This document shows positions 55,506-64,000 of a stretch of 64,000 bases of DNA, in pieces. The notes beneath the pieces were generated by a model. That model was not told the origin of the DNA. It made no database searches and saw only the letters and a list, made by a program, of their open reading frames with translations. Source of the stretch: Cyprinodon diabolis (Eukaryota > Chordata > Actinopteri > Cyprinodontiformes > Cyprinodontidae); contig CM060072.1 in the NCBI GenBank assembly GCA_030533445.1, forward strand, positions 18,604,267-18,668,266. The letters are read 5' to 3'. Each line of letters opens with the position of its first letter. The stretch's first letter is position 1. The position numbers and the translations under genes were made by a program.

Positions 55506-56284
55506 CTGAACGCACAGTACGTCGAACTTTGAGGCAGATGGGCTACAGCAGCTGAAGACCACACCGGGTGCCACTCCTTTCAGCTAAGAACAGGAAACTG
55601 AGGCTACAATTTGCACAAGCTCATCGAAATTGGACAATAGAAGATTGGAAAAACGTTGCCTGGTCTGATGAGTCTCGATTTCTGCTGCGACATTCAGATG
55701 GTAGGGTCAGATTTTGCCGTCTACAACATGAAAGCATGGATCCATCCTGCCTTGTATCAACGGTTCAGGCTGGTGGTGGTGGTGTCATGGTGTGGGGAAT
55801 ATTTTCTTGGCACTCTTTGGGCCCCTTTGTACCAATTGAGCATCGTTGCAATGCCACAGCCTACCTGAGTATTGTTGCTGACCATTTCCATCCCTTTATG
55901 ACCACAATGTACCCAACTTCTGATGGCTACTTTCAGCAGGACAATGCGCCATGTCATAAAGCTGAAATCATCTCAGACTGGTTTCTTGAACAAGACAATG
56001 AGTTCACTGTACTCAAATGGCCTCCACAGTCACCAGATCTCAATCCAATAGAGCATCTTTGGGATGTGGTGGAACGGGAGATTCGCATCATGGATGTGCA
56101 GCCAACAAATCTGCGGCAACTGTTTGATGCCATCATGTCAATATGGACCAAACTCCCAGAGGAAGGCTTCAAGCACCTTGTTGAATGTATGCCACAAAGA
56201 ATTGAGGCAGTTATGAAGGCAAAAGGGGGTCCAACCCGTTACTAGCATGGGGTACCTAATAAAGTGGCCGGTGAGTGTATTAGG

Positions 56285-56590
56285 ATATGACAATGAAGGA
56301 GTTTGTCCTTTAGCCGGAGGGCTGTTGGTTCAAGCCCTAGTTCCGGCTTTCAGTGTTGTGTCTTTGGGCAAGACACTTCAACCGCATTGCCTACTGATGG
56401 TGGTTGGAGAGACTGGTGGCGGCAGTGTACAGCAGCCTCAGTTCTTTCAGGGAGCCCCAGGGCAGCTGTGGCTACAAAGGCTTTTGCCACAATCGGTGTG
56501 TGTGTGTGAATGGGTGAATGTATTGTAAAGCACTTTGGTCAAGTCCTTTGACTGGAAAAAATGCTATGTAGGTACAGGCCGTTTACCATA
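56285..56590 (+). repeat. SINE-like retroposon, copy 2
   Basis: tRNA-like head AGCCGGAGGGCTGTTGGTTC then AAGCCCTAGTTCCGGC (box B GGTTCAAGCC). The body contains TTCAGTGTTGTGTCTTTGGG, GGAGCCCCAGGGCAGCTGTG, GTGAATGGGTGAATGTATTG and AAGCACTTTGGTCAAGTCC. Related to 22775-23092. It lies 8 bp beyond the Tc1 end. Confidence 0.68.
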
Positions 56591-58473
56591 TTAAAACGAG
56601 TTCCAGGTCAAATAATAGCATTTGCCAAAAGTGATGCTTTGTGTTGGCTGCTCTTCTCAAAAACTCAACTATGTAGGAGGATCTCACGCTCAATGAAAGT
56701 TTGGGTCGCCCATTAGGGTGTTAACCTCAAATCAGGCTAATTTAAAATTTCAGCGTTAAAAATAAATGTACTGCTTTTCTTTTAATTTACCTTCATGTTT
56801 TCATTGGATTACTTATATTCATGTCTGTCACATCAGCACTTAATAAACTACCAAATATTTTAGGATGCATTTTACCACCTACCGAAATGACTCAATTTTC
56901 CTGATGTTTGATTTTATTTGGCACACCATATTTTGGTTGAAAAAAATTACAATACATGATTTAACAAATGCAGCCATTTGTTCTTAAACGGCCAACTACA
57001 ACCATGTCTCAGCAATTATGCTGTAATAAGAATATATATGATTTTGTGAATTGAATAATTCTCTAAAAGTGATCCTTTTTTTGAACCACGTCTGTTTTAC
57101 GGCATATTTCCAGCACTTGAGGCTTTCTAACGAGATAGCTATTCTTTCATTTGCCTTGCCAAACAAAATAAATAAAATACTTGACAACAGTCTGTTGTTC
57201 CCTTCCGAGCATTACAGTCTCTAATAAATCTTTACTATTCATTTTTCTCTGCAGAGAGAAGTATTTTAAATTGATGTTTTCAGAATATAACAGAGAGCCT
57301 GTTCCAGGATATAACTCTACGTTTGGGGGTTACATTACAGGATGATTAAACTTGTTATTTTTTTTTAAAACAAAAGTATGGAATAAAAATCAAGAAGTTA
57401 TGAATGTATATAACAATGGTGTGATTTACTTTGGTGTCGGTCTTGGTATTTAATGGATCAGTTGGGGAAATAACTCCCTAACTCCCCTGCAAATGACGTT
57501 TTTACCAAAGACGAAACCAATAAAAAAGAGAATTGTGATATGAAGGAGAGTTAGGTTAATCTAATTGACTGATAAAAAGTTTTTTGCAAGATGCTGAAAA
57601 TAAGTATATAATTAGAGTTGTAACAATAAACCCATTAAGGGCGACAAAGTCCCAATACACTATGAGGGCATCTTTTTCTCAGTAGGGTGGATAACAGATG
57701 AATTTACTGTAGATATAGCAAAGACAGCTGATTACTTGATTGATTTAAAACACTTAAATACATTCCTATTTACAAACTAGTAAAACAGAATGCTGATTTG
57801 ATTAGTGTTGATAAAGTTCCTTCAACATCTCATTAATCAGTTCATAGCTGGAGCTGTTCTTCAGGGACATCAACAAAACACGTAATAGGAACAGGTAGCA
57901 GGCAGCCCAGCCATCAGCAGCTGATTCACTCTACGCCAGCCTTCCTGTGAAAGTGTTAGATTCACTTTCCTGCTCCCCAGTGGTAAACGCATCACTGTAA
58001 CTTTTGGCAATCCAGTAGTCCACTGCAGTGACTGTGTAATCAAAACTTCACAGCAACGCAACTCTGGAAGAGCCAAGGCAGGACTCAGCTGTGATGTCAT
58101 CACATGCAGTATTTCATTACAGCCTGCTGGGCAGTTTGGGGATGTGGATGGAGGACATAGAAGACAGATATATACTGTAAGCAACATCCCATTGTATCAT
58201 CAGCTGCAAATTACTGTGATGACATCTTAGTGGTAACAACACACAAGAATAAGGTTGTTGATATGATCTCCAGTTAGATTAATCTCATTCAAAGGGTTTA
58301 TGTTAATTAAAACGAGGAAGCAAGAGAAATTAGAACAAATTATTACATATTATGTATTTTCAACAGATTTTGATATACAAGTACCAAGCAGAAGCTTATG
58401 ACAACAGTCATAATGGTCTGCTTGTGAAAACCAATCTGTTGGGCTATCATCTAGCTCTGGGAGATTTGTTCCC
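56591..58473. other. Unannotated intronic stretch
   Basis: No exon or repeat was recognised in about 1.9 kb. Confidence 0.4.
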
Positions 58474-58815
58474 TGTTGGGATCCAGAGGTTTTCCCTCCA
58501 GAGGGAGACGTGGATCCCTTTCTGTGGGCTTCTGTTTATCTGTTGGGATCCAGAGGTTTGCCCTCCAGAGGGTGATGTGGATCCCTTTCTGTGGGGTTCT
58601 GTTTTTCTGTTTGGATCCAGAGGCTTGCCCCCATTGTTGTCTTTGTTTTGTTTAAGCAAGCCCAAGCCAGCCTGCCTGTCCTGAACCTGTAAGCCTGAAC
58701 CTGATTACCTGTACCAGAACCTAACCTGCTGTGTCCTCTAAATATTGGACTTTTATCCTGCCTCAGTGTCCGTGAGTTCTGCATCTGGGCTAGTAAAACC
58801 AACCAGATCATGACA
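58474..58815 (+). repeat. 5' LTR of the non-autonomous element (342 bp, internally deleted)
   Basis: Relative to the 3' LTR it lacks about 104 bp after AGAGGCTTGCCC (58620-58632), which contains the predicted RNA start, and about 37 bp near 58740 including the AATAAA signal. Post-insertion deletion, or copying by recombination, is implied. It can no longer drive its own transcript. Confidence 0.85.
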
Positions 58816-59883
58816 GAACAATCCGGCCAACAGACTAGCCCAGCAGACTCAATGGAGACATACCTGATGATGTTTGAGGAGGGACCGACAAACTCCACGG
58901 AACCACACTGGACGGTTTTGTTCTGTCGATGGCTGGAGATTCTGGACCGTCTGGAGACCCCTGAGCCCGCTCTGAGCCGTCTGGAGACCCCTGAGCCCAT
59001 TCTGAGCCGTCTATTGTCCTCTCTGTACGTTCCATGGACCTTTGAGCCCTCTTCGTTCCTGTACGTGGAGCCGCAACAGGCGGCCTCCTCTGTTCCTGAA
59101 GTGGAGCCACAGTCGGTGGTTTCCCCTGTTCCTGAAGCGGAACCGCAAGGGACGGCTTCCTCAGTTCCTGTTTGGGAGCCACAGTCGGTGGCCTCCTCTG
59201 TTCCTGATGTGGAGCCACAATCGGTGGCCTCCTCTGCTCCTGATGTGGAGCCACAATCGGTGGCCTCCTCTGTTCCTGATCCGGAGCCACAATCGGCAGC
59301 CTCCTGTGTTCCTGTGGAGCCACAGTCGGTGGCCTCCTCTGCTCCTGATGTGGAGCCGCAATCGGCGGCCTCTTCAGTTCCTGATTCGGAGCCGCAGTGG
59401 GCGGCCCTGTCTGAGCCTGTTGCAGAGCAGCAGAAGCGGAGGTGGCGCCCTCCTCGGAGCTTCCTGCAGAAGCGGAGGCGACGCCCTCCTCGGAGCTTCC
59501 TGCTGGAGCGGAGGCGGCGTCCTCCTCGGAGCTTCCTGCTGGAGCGGAGACGGCGTCCTCCTCGGAGATTCCAACAGAAGCTGGGATGGCGTTCTCCTCC
59601 GGGGTCCCTGCAGCTTCTGAGACTCCAGTCCCGCTGCCGGCCTCCGGAGCGTCTACTTCAGCTCCGGCTCCACGGCCGGTCATCTATACTCTGCCCTGCT
59701 GCCGGTCCCGCGGCCGGCCACCTGAGACTCTGTCTTGCCTCCGGCCCCGGGGCCGGTCACCTAAGACTCTGCCCTGCTGCCGGTCCCACGGCCGGCCACC
59801 TGAGACTCTGCCCTGCTGCCGGCCCCACGGCCGGCCTCCTGAGACTTTCCCTGTCCTCGCCCACCCTGGGTGGGTTGTTTTGA
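58810..59883 (+). CDS. Gag-leader / tandem-repeat protein of the non-autonomous LTR element
   Basis: 357 codons. The ATG is in the last six bases of the 5' LTR. Residues 1-90: MTEQSGQQTSPAD leader, then LETPEP/LSR repeats. From about residue 90 to 200 there are roughly ten copies of a 12-residue repeat of the type VEPQSVASSVPD. After 59430 the frame becomes arginine-rich (RRRRPPRSFLLE, four 12-residue copies) and then GHLRLCPAAGPTA copies. The +1 frame there reads SSELPAGAEAA repeats and stays open to the LTR, so a one-base shift near 59430 is likely and the natural product probably continues in that frame. No enzyme or known domain; function unknown. Confidence 0.6.
   Translation: MTEQSGQQTSPADSMETYLMMFEEGPTNSTEPHWTVLFCRWLEILDRLETPEPALSRLETPEPILSRLLSSLYVPWTFEPSSFLYVEPQQAASSVPEVEPQSVVSPVPEAEPQGTASSVPVWEPQSVASSVPDVEPQSVASSAPDVEPQSVASSVPDPEPQSAASCVPVEPQSVASSAPDVEPQSAASSVPDSEPQWAALSEPVAEQQKRRWRPPRSFLQKRRRRPPRSFLLERRRRPPRSFLLERRRRPPRRFQQKLGWRSPPGSLQLLRLQSRCRPPERLLQLRLHGRSSILCPAAGPAAGHLRLCLASGPGAGHLRLCPAAGPTAGHLRLCPAAGPTAGLLRLSLSSPTLGGLF
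58816..58828 (+). promoter_or_regulatory. Primer-binding site of the non-autonomous element, self-priming type
   Basis: GAACAATCCGGCC follows the LTR directly. AACAATCCGGC (58817-58827) is the exact reverse complement of GCCGGATTGTT at 60281-60291 in the 3' LTR. The 11-mer differs from that of element A yet again matches its own LTR. The bases also encode gag residues 3-6 (E-Q-S-G). Confidence 0.72.
59071..59412 (+). repeat. 36-bp coding minisatellite
   Basis: About ten in-frame units of type GTGGAGCCACAATCGGTGGC followed by CTCCTCTGTTCCTGAT, encoding a 12-residue VEPQSVASSVPD repeat. One unit (near 59310) is shortened by one or two codons, so the array keeps the frame. Confidence 0.88.
59431..59845 (+). 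repeat. Second and third coding repeat arrays
   Basis: Four units of about 36 bp (GCGGAGGCGGCGTCCTCCTC then GGAGCTTCCTGCTGGA) at 59431-59578, then four units of about 39 bp (GCCCTGCTGCCGGTCCCACG then GCCGGCCACCTGAGACTCT) at 59690-59845. Confidence 0.8.
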
Positions 59884-60018
59884 TTTCTGGACCCTGTTTC
59901 TGTTCCTGTGCCTGGCCCTCCTTGCCTGTTTCCCCCTCCGCCCGCCCTGGGTGGGTTGTTTTTGTTTTTGGTTTTTTGTTCTTGGGCGTCTGGTATCCGC
60001 CCTTAAGGGGGGGGTACT

Positions 60019-60501
60019 GTTGGGATCCAGAGGTTTGCCCTCCAGAGGGCGACGTGGATCCCTTTCTGTGGGCTTCTGTTTATCTGTTGGGATCCAGAGG
60101 TTTGCCCTCCAGAGGGCGACGTGGATCCCTTTCTGTGGGGTTCTGTTTTTCTGTTTGGATCCAGAGGCTTGCCCACCAGAGGGCGCCGTGGATCCTTCTG
60201 GGAGCTCGTGCTCTCAGCTGATCCCCATCAGCTCATGATTAAGCTCTCCCCATATGCGCTGGGTGAGAGCTCCCCTCTGAGCCGGATTGTTGTCCTTGTT
60301 TTGTTTAAGCAAGCCCAAGCCAGCCTGCCTGTCCTGAACCTGTAAGCCTGAACCTGATTACCTGTACCAGAACCTAACCTGCTGTGTCCTCTCTGCCTCC
60401 CAGGAGGAACCCTGTGTTATTCAATAAATATTGGACTTTTATCCTGCCTCAGTGTCCGTGAGTTCTGCATCTGGGCTAGTAAAACCAACCAGATCATGAC
60501 A
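60019..60501 (+). repeat. 3' LTR of the non-autonomous element (483 bp) with tandem terminus
   Basis: Begins TGTTGGGATCCAGAGGTTTG. This terminal block repeats at 60085 and, slightly changed (TGTTTGG), at 60152, a 66-bp tandem array of 2.7 units. The predicted RNA start GCCGGATTGTT lies at 60281-60291; the TATA-like element upstream is weak (CATATGC at 60251). AATAAA is at 60424, and the LTR ends ATCATGACA. Confidence 0.88.
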
Positions 60502-60659
60502 TTCCCGGAACTATATTGGAAAAACAGGACAAAAAAACAGCAAAACAAAAACGATACTGATCTAATTCAAATATCATTTATATCCGTGTTAGCAAATTAG
60601 TTCAGATGTAAATGAAATATATATTATTTATTAAGAAAATAAGCAGCAACAAGAAATGT

Positions 60660-60756
60660 ATTACCGATATTTGTAAAGTGCACTGGATCGGATCTCAGAT
60701 ATCCGATATCAAATCCCAATATCCGATCCAGGTATTGGATCTGTCCATCTCTAATT
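60660..60756 (-). repeat. Terminal fragment of a hAT-type element
   Basis: On the minus strand TAGAGATGGACAGATCCAAT, then CCTGGATCGGATATTGGGAT and GATATCGGATATC. Same terminus type as the hAT element at 54148-55505. The other end was not found, so it is a remnant. Confidence 0.6.
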
Positions 60757-61224
60757 CTTATATCTGCTGTAGTGCTCTATCTCTGCAAAACGTTACTCTG
60801 TTGTATTCTATTCTCATAACATTCCTTCACTCTTTTTAGCCTGTGAAAATTCTCAGTTATCCACCTCATGGCAATCAGAATTGCACCATAAACATGTTTG
60901 AATCAAAGGCAACTGGAGTTTCGCTTTTTTGAAATCAGAATCATACTTTAGCGATAGTTTCAAGGTGTTGCTTTATTGTATATCTCGTACCACGTCTTTT
61001 GGTTGTGCTGTTCTTTTTTCATCTCGTTACAGGTGATGAAGCAGACTAAAAATGTTTTGTCATTGTCTCCTTTCTATCTCCTCTTTCTTTCATCTTTTCT
61101 CCTTTTTTTTCTTTTTTTTTTTCTTTTTCTTCTTCTGTTTTTCTGCTCTACTTACATTGTAGTGTCCATGTAAACTGTAAAACTCCCTGCATAATTATAT
61201 TAAAGAAATTTATATGCATGAAAC
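60757..61224. other. Unannotated, with a polypyrimidine tract
   Basis: 61066-61145 is nearly pure C/T on the + strand (TCTCCTTTCTATCTCCTCTT and following). No gene was seen. Confidence 0.5.
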
Positions 61225-61360
61225 AAGTGGAGCAGTTGGCAATTGCCATACCGCTACACTTGTGAAAGTAAAATCTGTTGGGCTCCTTTTGGCATCAAGA
61301 CAATTATTCTTATTGCCACAATGCCAGACAGGACACTGTACAGAAGAAGAAAAAAAAAAA
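61225..61360 (+). repeat. Unclassified retroposon-like repeat, copy 2
   Basis: ACAAGTGGAGCAGTTGGCAA, ATACCGCTACACTTGTGAAA, GTAAAATCTGTTGGGCTCCT, ATTCTTATTGCCACAATGCC, AGACAGGACACTGTACAGAA and an A-run. Matches 30650-30770 (minus) block by block. Confidence 0.6.
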
Positions 61361-61527
61361 ATTCAGAAAACTTTCAAACAATTTTCTCCAATTCAAGTCT
61401 GTTTTTGTTTGCAGTTGTTTATTCCAATTTATACAATTCCAAATGTATTCTTGTGAACCTTATTTTTTTGTATGTAGCACCTTGTCACCAAACCAAATTC
61501 CTTGTGCGTGTAAAACAAAACATAGCA

Positions 61528-61609
61528 ATTCCGTAAAAATTCAAAAAATATCCACTGAACTGAAGACCAAATGCAAGTCCAGTGGATATTTTTTGAATTT
61601 TTACAGAAT
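61528..61609. repeat. Inverted repeat built from a Penelope-like tail
   Basis: GTAAAAATTCAAAAAATATC then CACTG (61533-61557) and its exact inverse (61580-61604), loop 22 nt. With one mismatch the arms extend a further 5 bp outward. The AAGTCCAGTGGATATTTTTT part and GGATGACTGAGAACCTTCAT after it resemble the end of Penelope-like elements (compare 29400-29430). Confidence 0.8.
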
Positions 61610-61639
61610 GACTATGACCTGGATGACTGAGAACCTTCA

Positions 61640-62492
61640 TCAGCAAAACATAGCAATACATTTTTTGGAGTTTTAGCACAGAAAACTGACAACTCAATGG
61701 GTGATGGTTTGGTAAAATAAGTACTGTGATTGATATGTCAGGACTAATCAAAGCATGAACGGGTTGTTCTCTAACCTCTCAGAGAACATAAAAACGGGTA
61801 AATGCATCTTTAAAACTCTCACGGTAACAGGATTTTTTTAGGCCTTTTGACTGAATGCTCTCGGCAAGATCAGCAACATGTGGCGATAGGTCAACCTCAA
61901 CTTCTTTGGCAAGAACTCAGTGTACTCATCCCGAAGCTATGAGGCTCATATTAAAATAGACCTCACCATATAGGCATTAAGTTGCAGCAGATTAGCAAAG
62001 TATAAAATATATAGTTTTTATTTCAATATGATAATGTACCAATAAACAGTTTAGCCAATATTTACTTAACCTTGTTGTATTAGACCTCTGTCAGCTGTTC
62101 TTTAGTCAAGCTTGCATAATTTGTTTATAGTGAGCTATGACCTTGGTGGCTTTACACATACACATATCAGGATCTGGGTTGTTTGGGGGTTGGATTCTAG
62201 TTTTGATAATTTTTGTCTTGTGTTACACCAGTTTTTATTTTTTATTGAACTGATCTTTTAATACTTATTGTGTCCCAGTATTTTCCCTGCCCCTGCTACC
62301 CTGTGGATTTCTTTTCTCATTCCTGCCTCCCTGTGATATTTATAGGTTCTCTTCATTACTTTCTCATTAAATATCCAAAAACTACTTGCTGCCTGCATTT
62401 GGGTCAATACAATGTTCAATGTTTTAAATACCACATTGTTTAAGATAGTTTAACGAACAGTTTTAAGAAGGGATGATTTGAGGCTTAGCCTT
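61640..62492. other. Unannotated intronic stretch
   Basis: No gene or repeat was recognised. Confidence 0.4.
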
Positions 62493-63550
62493 TTAAAGGC
62501 ACACAGTAACTTTTGGCCACTAGGGGTGCTAGACCTCTAACTGTCCAATTTTGCTTCTACTAAACATCCTTAGTTTTCTTACCCATATGCAGAACACTCA
62601 GAGTTTCTTCAGGGCGTCTGGAAACGAAGGGAGCGTGAGGCGCACTGCAAAATAGCAACAGAGATTGAATGGGAGTACTAGTACGATGAGAACAACAGCG
62701 CTGAAAGGGGGGCGGGGATGCGTAGGTCCATAGATGGGAAATGCAGGAGCTTGTAGTGTGGAAATTGGCTGGTCAGTGGAGGATTTGGCAGGGCTCGGCC
62801 AATCAGTCTGCGGGGTGGCGGCAAGTGAAAGTCAGCTGAGCGACGCGCTGATTGAGTGCTGGTGTGACGGCTTGAACCTTTGAGAGACTGCAGAGAAAAC
62901 CAGAGGCTGGTTGTCTTGACAGAGATCTGTGACTCGCGAAAGGCACTCCGAAGTTGGATTTGGAGCAAAACAACCACATATGGCTAACAGAAGAAAAACA
63001 AAGATTGCACTGGTACCACCGCACCACCTGACAAAATCGAATATAATAACAAAGATCCATGACTGTATACTAAGAGCAAAGTGTTAAGTTACCTGTGAAA
63101 TGATTAAGTTGAGAAAAGACAATTGGTTTTACATTCGGCTTCTTTCAGCCTGTGACAACGAATTAATTCCTTTCCATGATCGGCTCTTGTTTTTCCTCAG
63201 GCACAATCCCTTTGACGTTTTCTCTTTTTGGCCTCAGAAGGTTTAAACTTTTTCCTTGCCTTAGCCAAGTCGAGACCAGTAGTGGAGCAGGCAGAAAAAT
63301 AGTAGAGCAAAAGCCTTAGCTCCATAATGATATAAGAGTCTACCGCCGTAAAGTGATTGATTTTTCCAGGTCACATGACTAGGCCAATTACGGTGCGTTA
63401 TCTCCCAACTTAACGTAGTCTGTATTTCAAGAGGGGAGGCCTGTTTGTAGCATTGATAGTGTCAATTGCTGTATATTGGCCTGCGGAATCATTTAAAGTA
63501 ACTCATATGTGTCAACTCTTTAGGCAACAAAGTCTCCGTTGTGCCTTTAA
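62493..63550. mobile_element. TTAA-flanked TIR element (piggyBac-like, non-autonomous)
   Basis: Left TTAA then AGGCACACAGTAACTTTTGG; reverse complement of the right end: TTAA then AGGCACAACGGAGACTTTGT. The TIRs align imperfectly over about 22 bp. The interior is more GC-rich than the flanks (62600-62950) and has no transposase frame. About 1.06 kb. Confidence 0.62.
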
Positions 63551-64000
63551 TGTGTATGTTCTTAGAAAAGGCGGTGGATTTGAATAGTATCGCTATGCAA
63601 ACCATGCAGCAAACCGCAAGGAAGTAGCCAGCGAATTCCACACATTGAGAGCTGTTCCCTGCCCTCTCACCGCATGCTACTTGACAGACAGGGGAGATTG
63701 GAGTGGTTACCGCTGAACTTGATACATCTGAACTTTTCAGTGAAATCGCATCAGCAATCAGCGACTTGTTTTGACATAGGTTTAAAAATTACAGCTGAGA
63801 CAAAGGGTTTTTCAGTCAAAATGAAATATAGAGAAAATAATGTTGACAAATGTTGAAATGAGGAATGAAGAGGTTTTCAGATGACTTTAAAAAAAAAAGT
63901 TGTTTTAATTTAGCTGTAGAAAGACCATTGTCATCCTCCCTTACTTTCAGAGCAGACACTTGCCAAACACTGTCTCTCCCCAGCACTGTTGATCTTGCCC
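63551..64000. other. Unannotated end of the window
   Basis: A splice-acceptor-like tract (CCTCCCTTACTTTCAG, ending 63950) is followed by sequence that does not translate to the expected receptor exon. No gene is called. Confidence 0.4.

Larger units (their letters stand above)
52570..56244 (+). pseudogene. Tc1-like transposase in three segments
   Basis: Segment 1 (52570-52680) reads MGKKGDLSDFERGMIVGARR and the first helix-turn-helix. Segment 2 (53950-54147) reads TISRVYREWSEKEKTSS then DARGQRRMARLVRADRRATV. Segment 3 (55506-56244) has the catalytic domain: WSDESRF (D), FQQDNAPCHK (D) and PDLNPIEHLWD (E), ending GGPTRY. Besides the insertions, a TGA at about 55553-55555 breaks the start of segment 3 (GYSS-stop-RPHRVP). 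The enzyme is dead, but the catalytic triad is preserved in the last open frame (55568-56244). Confidence 0.9.
52421..56277 (+). mobile_element. Tc1-like transposon split by nested insertions
   Basis: Left TIR CACTCACAGGCCACTTTATT then AGGTACACC; right TIR GGTACCTAATAAAGTGGCCG then GTGAGTG, both followed by TA. The transposase is in three pieces separated by two later insertions (52685-53947 and 54148-55505). Without them the element would be about 1.2 kb. It differs from the Tc1 at 12734 in TIR and protein. Confidence 0.92.
58474..60501 (+). mobile_element. Short non-autonomous LTR retrotransposon (gag-leader only)
   Basis: Two LTRs (58474-58815 and 60019-60501) enclose about 1.2 kb with one repetitive open frame and no pro, RT or integrase. 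A perfect 5-bp duplication TTCCC flanks it (58469-58473 and 60502-60506). LTRs start TGTTGGGATCC and end CATGACA as in elements A-C, and the polypurine tract is AAGGGGGGGGTAC. The frame starts MTEQSGQ, close to MTEHCGQ of element A, so it probably depends on a related autonomous element for enzymes. Confidence 0.92.

Noticed and set aside
58835..59683. 282-codon minus-strand frame across the coding minisatellite
   Set aside because: An antisense reading of 36-bp repeats stays open automatically because the unit length is a multiple of three.
63951..64000. Possible third receptor exon after the acceptor-like CCTTACTTTCAG
   Set aside because: The phase-1 translation does not resemble the GW-containing linker that follows the LDLa module in RXFP proteins, and the window ends before a donor could be judged.
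1..64000. CRISPR arrays, operons, ribosome binding sites
   Set aside because: The window is vertebrate nuclear DNA; the tandem arrays are microsatellites or transposon-coded repeats.

Overview
The window is nuclear DNA of a ray-finned (teleost) fish. This is inferred from its repeats: Tc1-like transposons, hAT- and TTAA-flanked short elements, Tf1/sushi-type Ty3/gypsy elements, L2/Rex-like LINE tails, a Penelope-like relic, and tRNA-headed SINEs with ATT-rich tails. The only host gene I can support is the 5' end of a relaxin-family peptide receptor (RXFP1/RXFP2 type, + strand). It has a TATA-containing GC-rich promoter and 5' leader (17282-17816), a short signal-peptide exon (17817-17871), a 27.6 kb first intron, and a phase 1-1 LDL-receptor class A exon (45450-45593). 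Later exons (LRRs and the 7TM domain) were not found and probably lie beyond 64000.

1-9453 is a nest of three Ty3/gypsy elements sharing the terminus TGTTGGGATC...CATGACA. Element A (minus, 1-4943) lies in the reverse transcriptase of element B (plus, 4944-7740), and B lies in the integrase of element C (plus, 7741-9453). All are broken by stops or frameshifts. 9454-17281 holds repeat tails and a Tc1 transposon (12734-14345) with an uninterrupted transposase and 202-bp terminal repeats that match by eye. 17872-45449 is the receptor's first intron, sparsely filled with relics: a Tc1 copy, LINE tails, a Penelope-like piece, two hAT short elements with 8-bp duplications, SINEs and a G18 run. 45594-64000 is downstream intron. 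It carries a nested Tc1/hAT/hAT/TTAA stack (52421-56277), a short non-autonomous LTR element (58474-60501) and a TTAA-flanked element (62493-63550).

The most interesting signal is a self-priming signature in the LTR elements. The 11 nt just after the LTR (the primer-binding position) are perfectly complementary to an 11-nt stretch inside the LTR, 31 bp downstream of a TATA-like box, where the RNA 5' end should be. Two families in the window carry different 11-mers (GCCGCAGTGTT and GCCGGATTGTT), each matching its own primer site, which is compensatory covariation. In both, the gag start codon sits in the last bases of the LTR, so the primer site is also gag codons 3-6. Self-priming is known for Tf1 of fission yeast and has been proposed for the related vertebrate elements; the overlap with coding sequence is the part that may be new.
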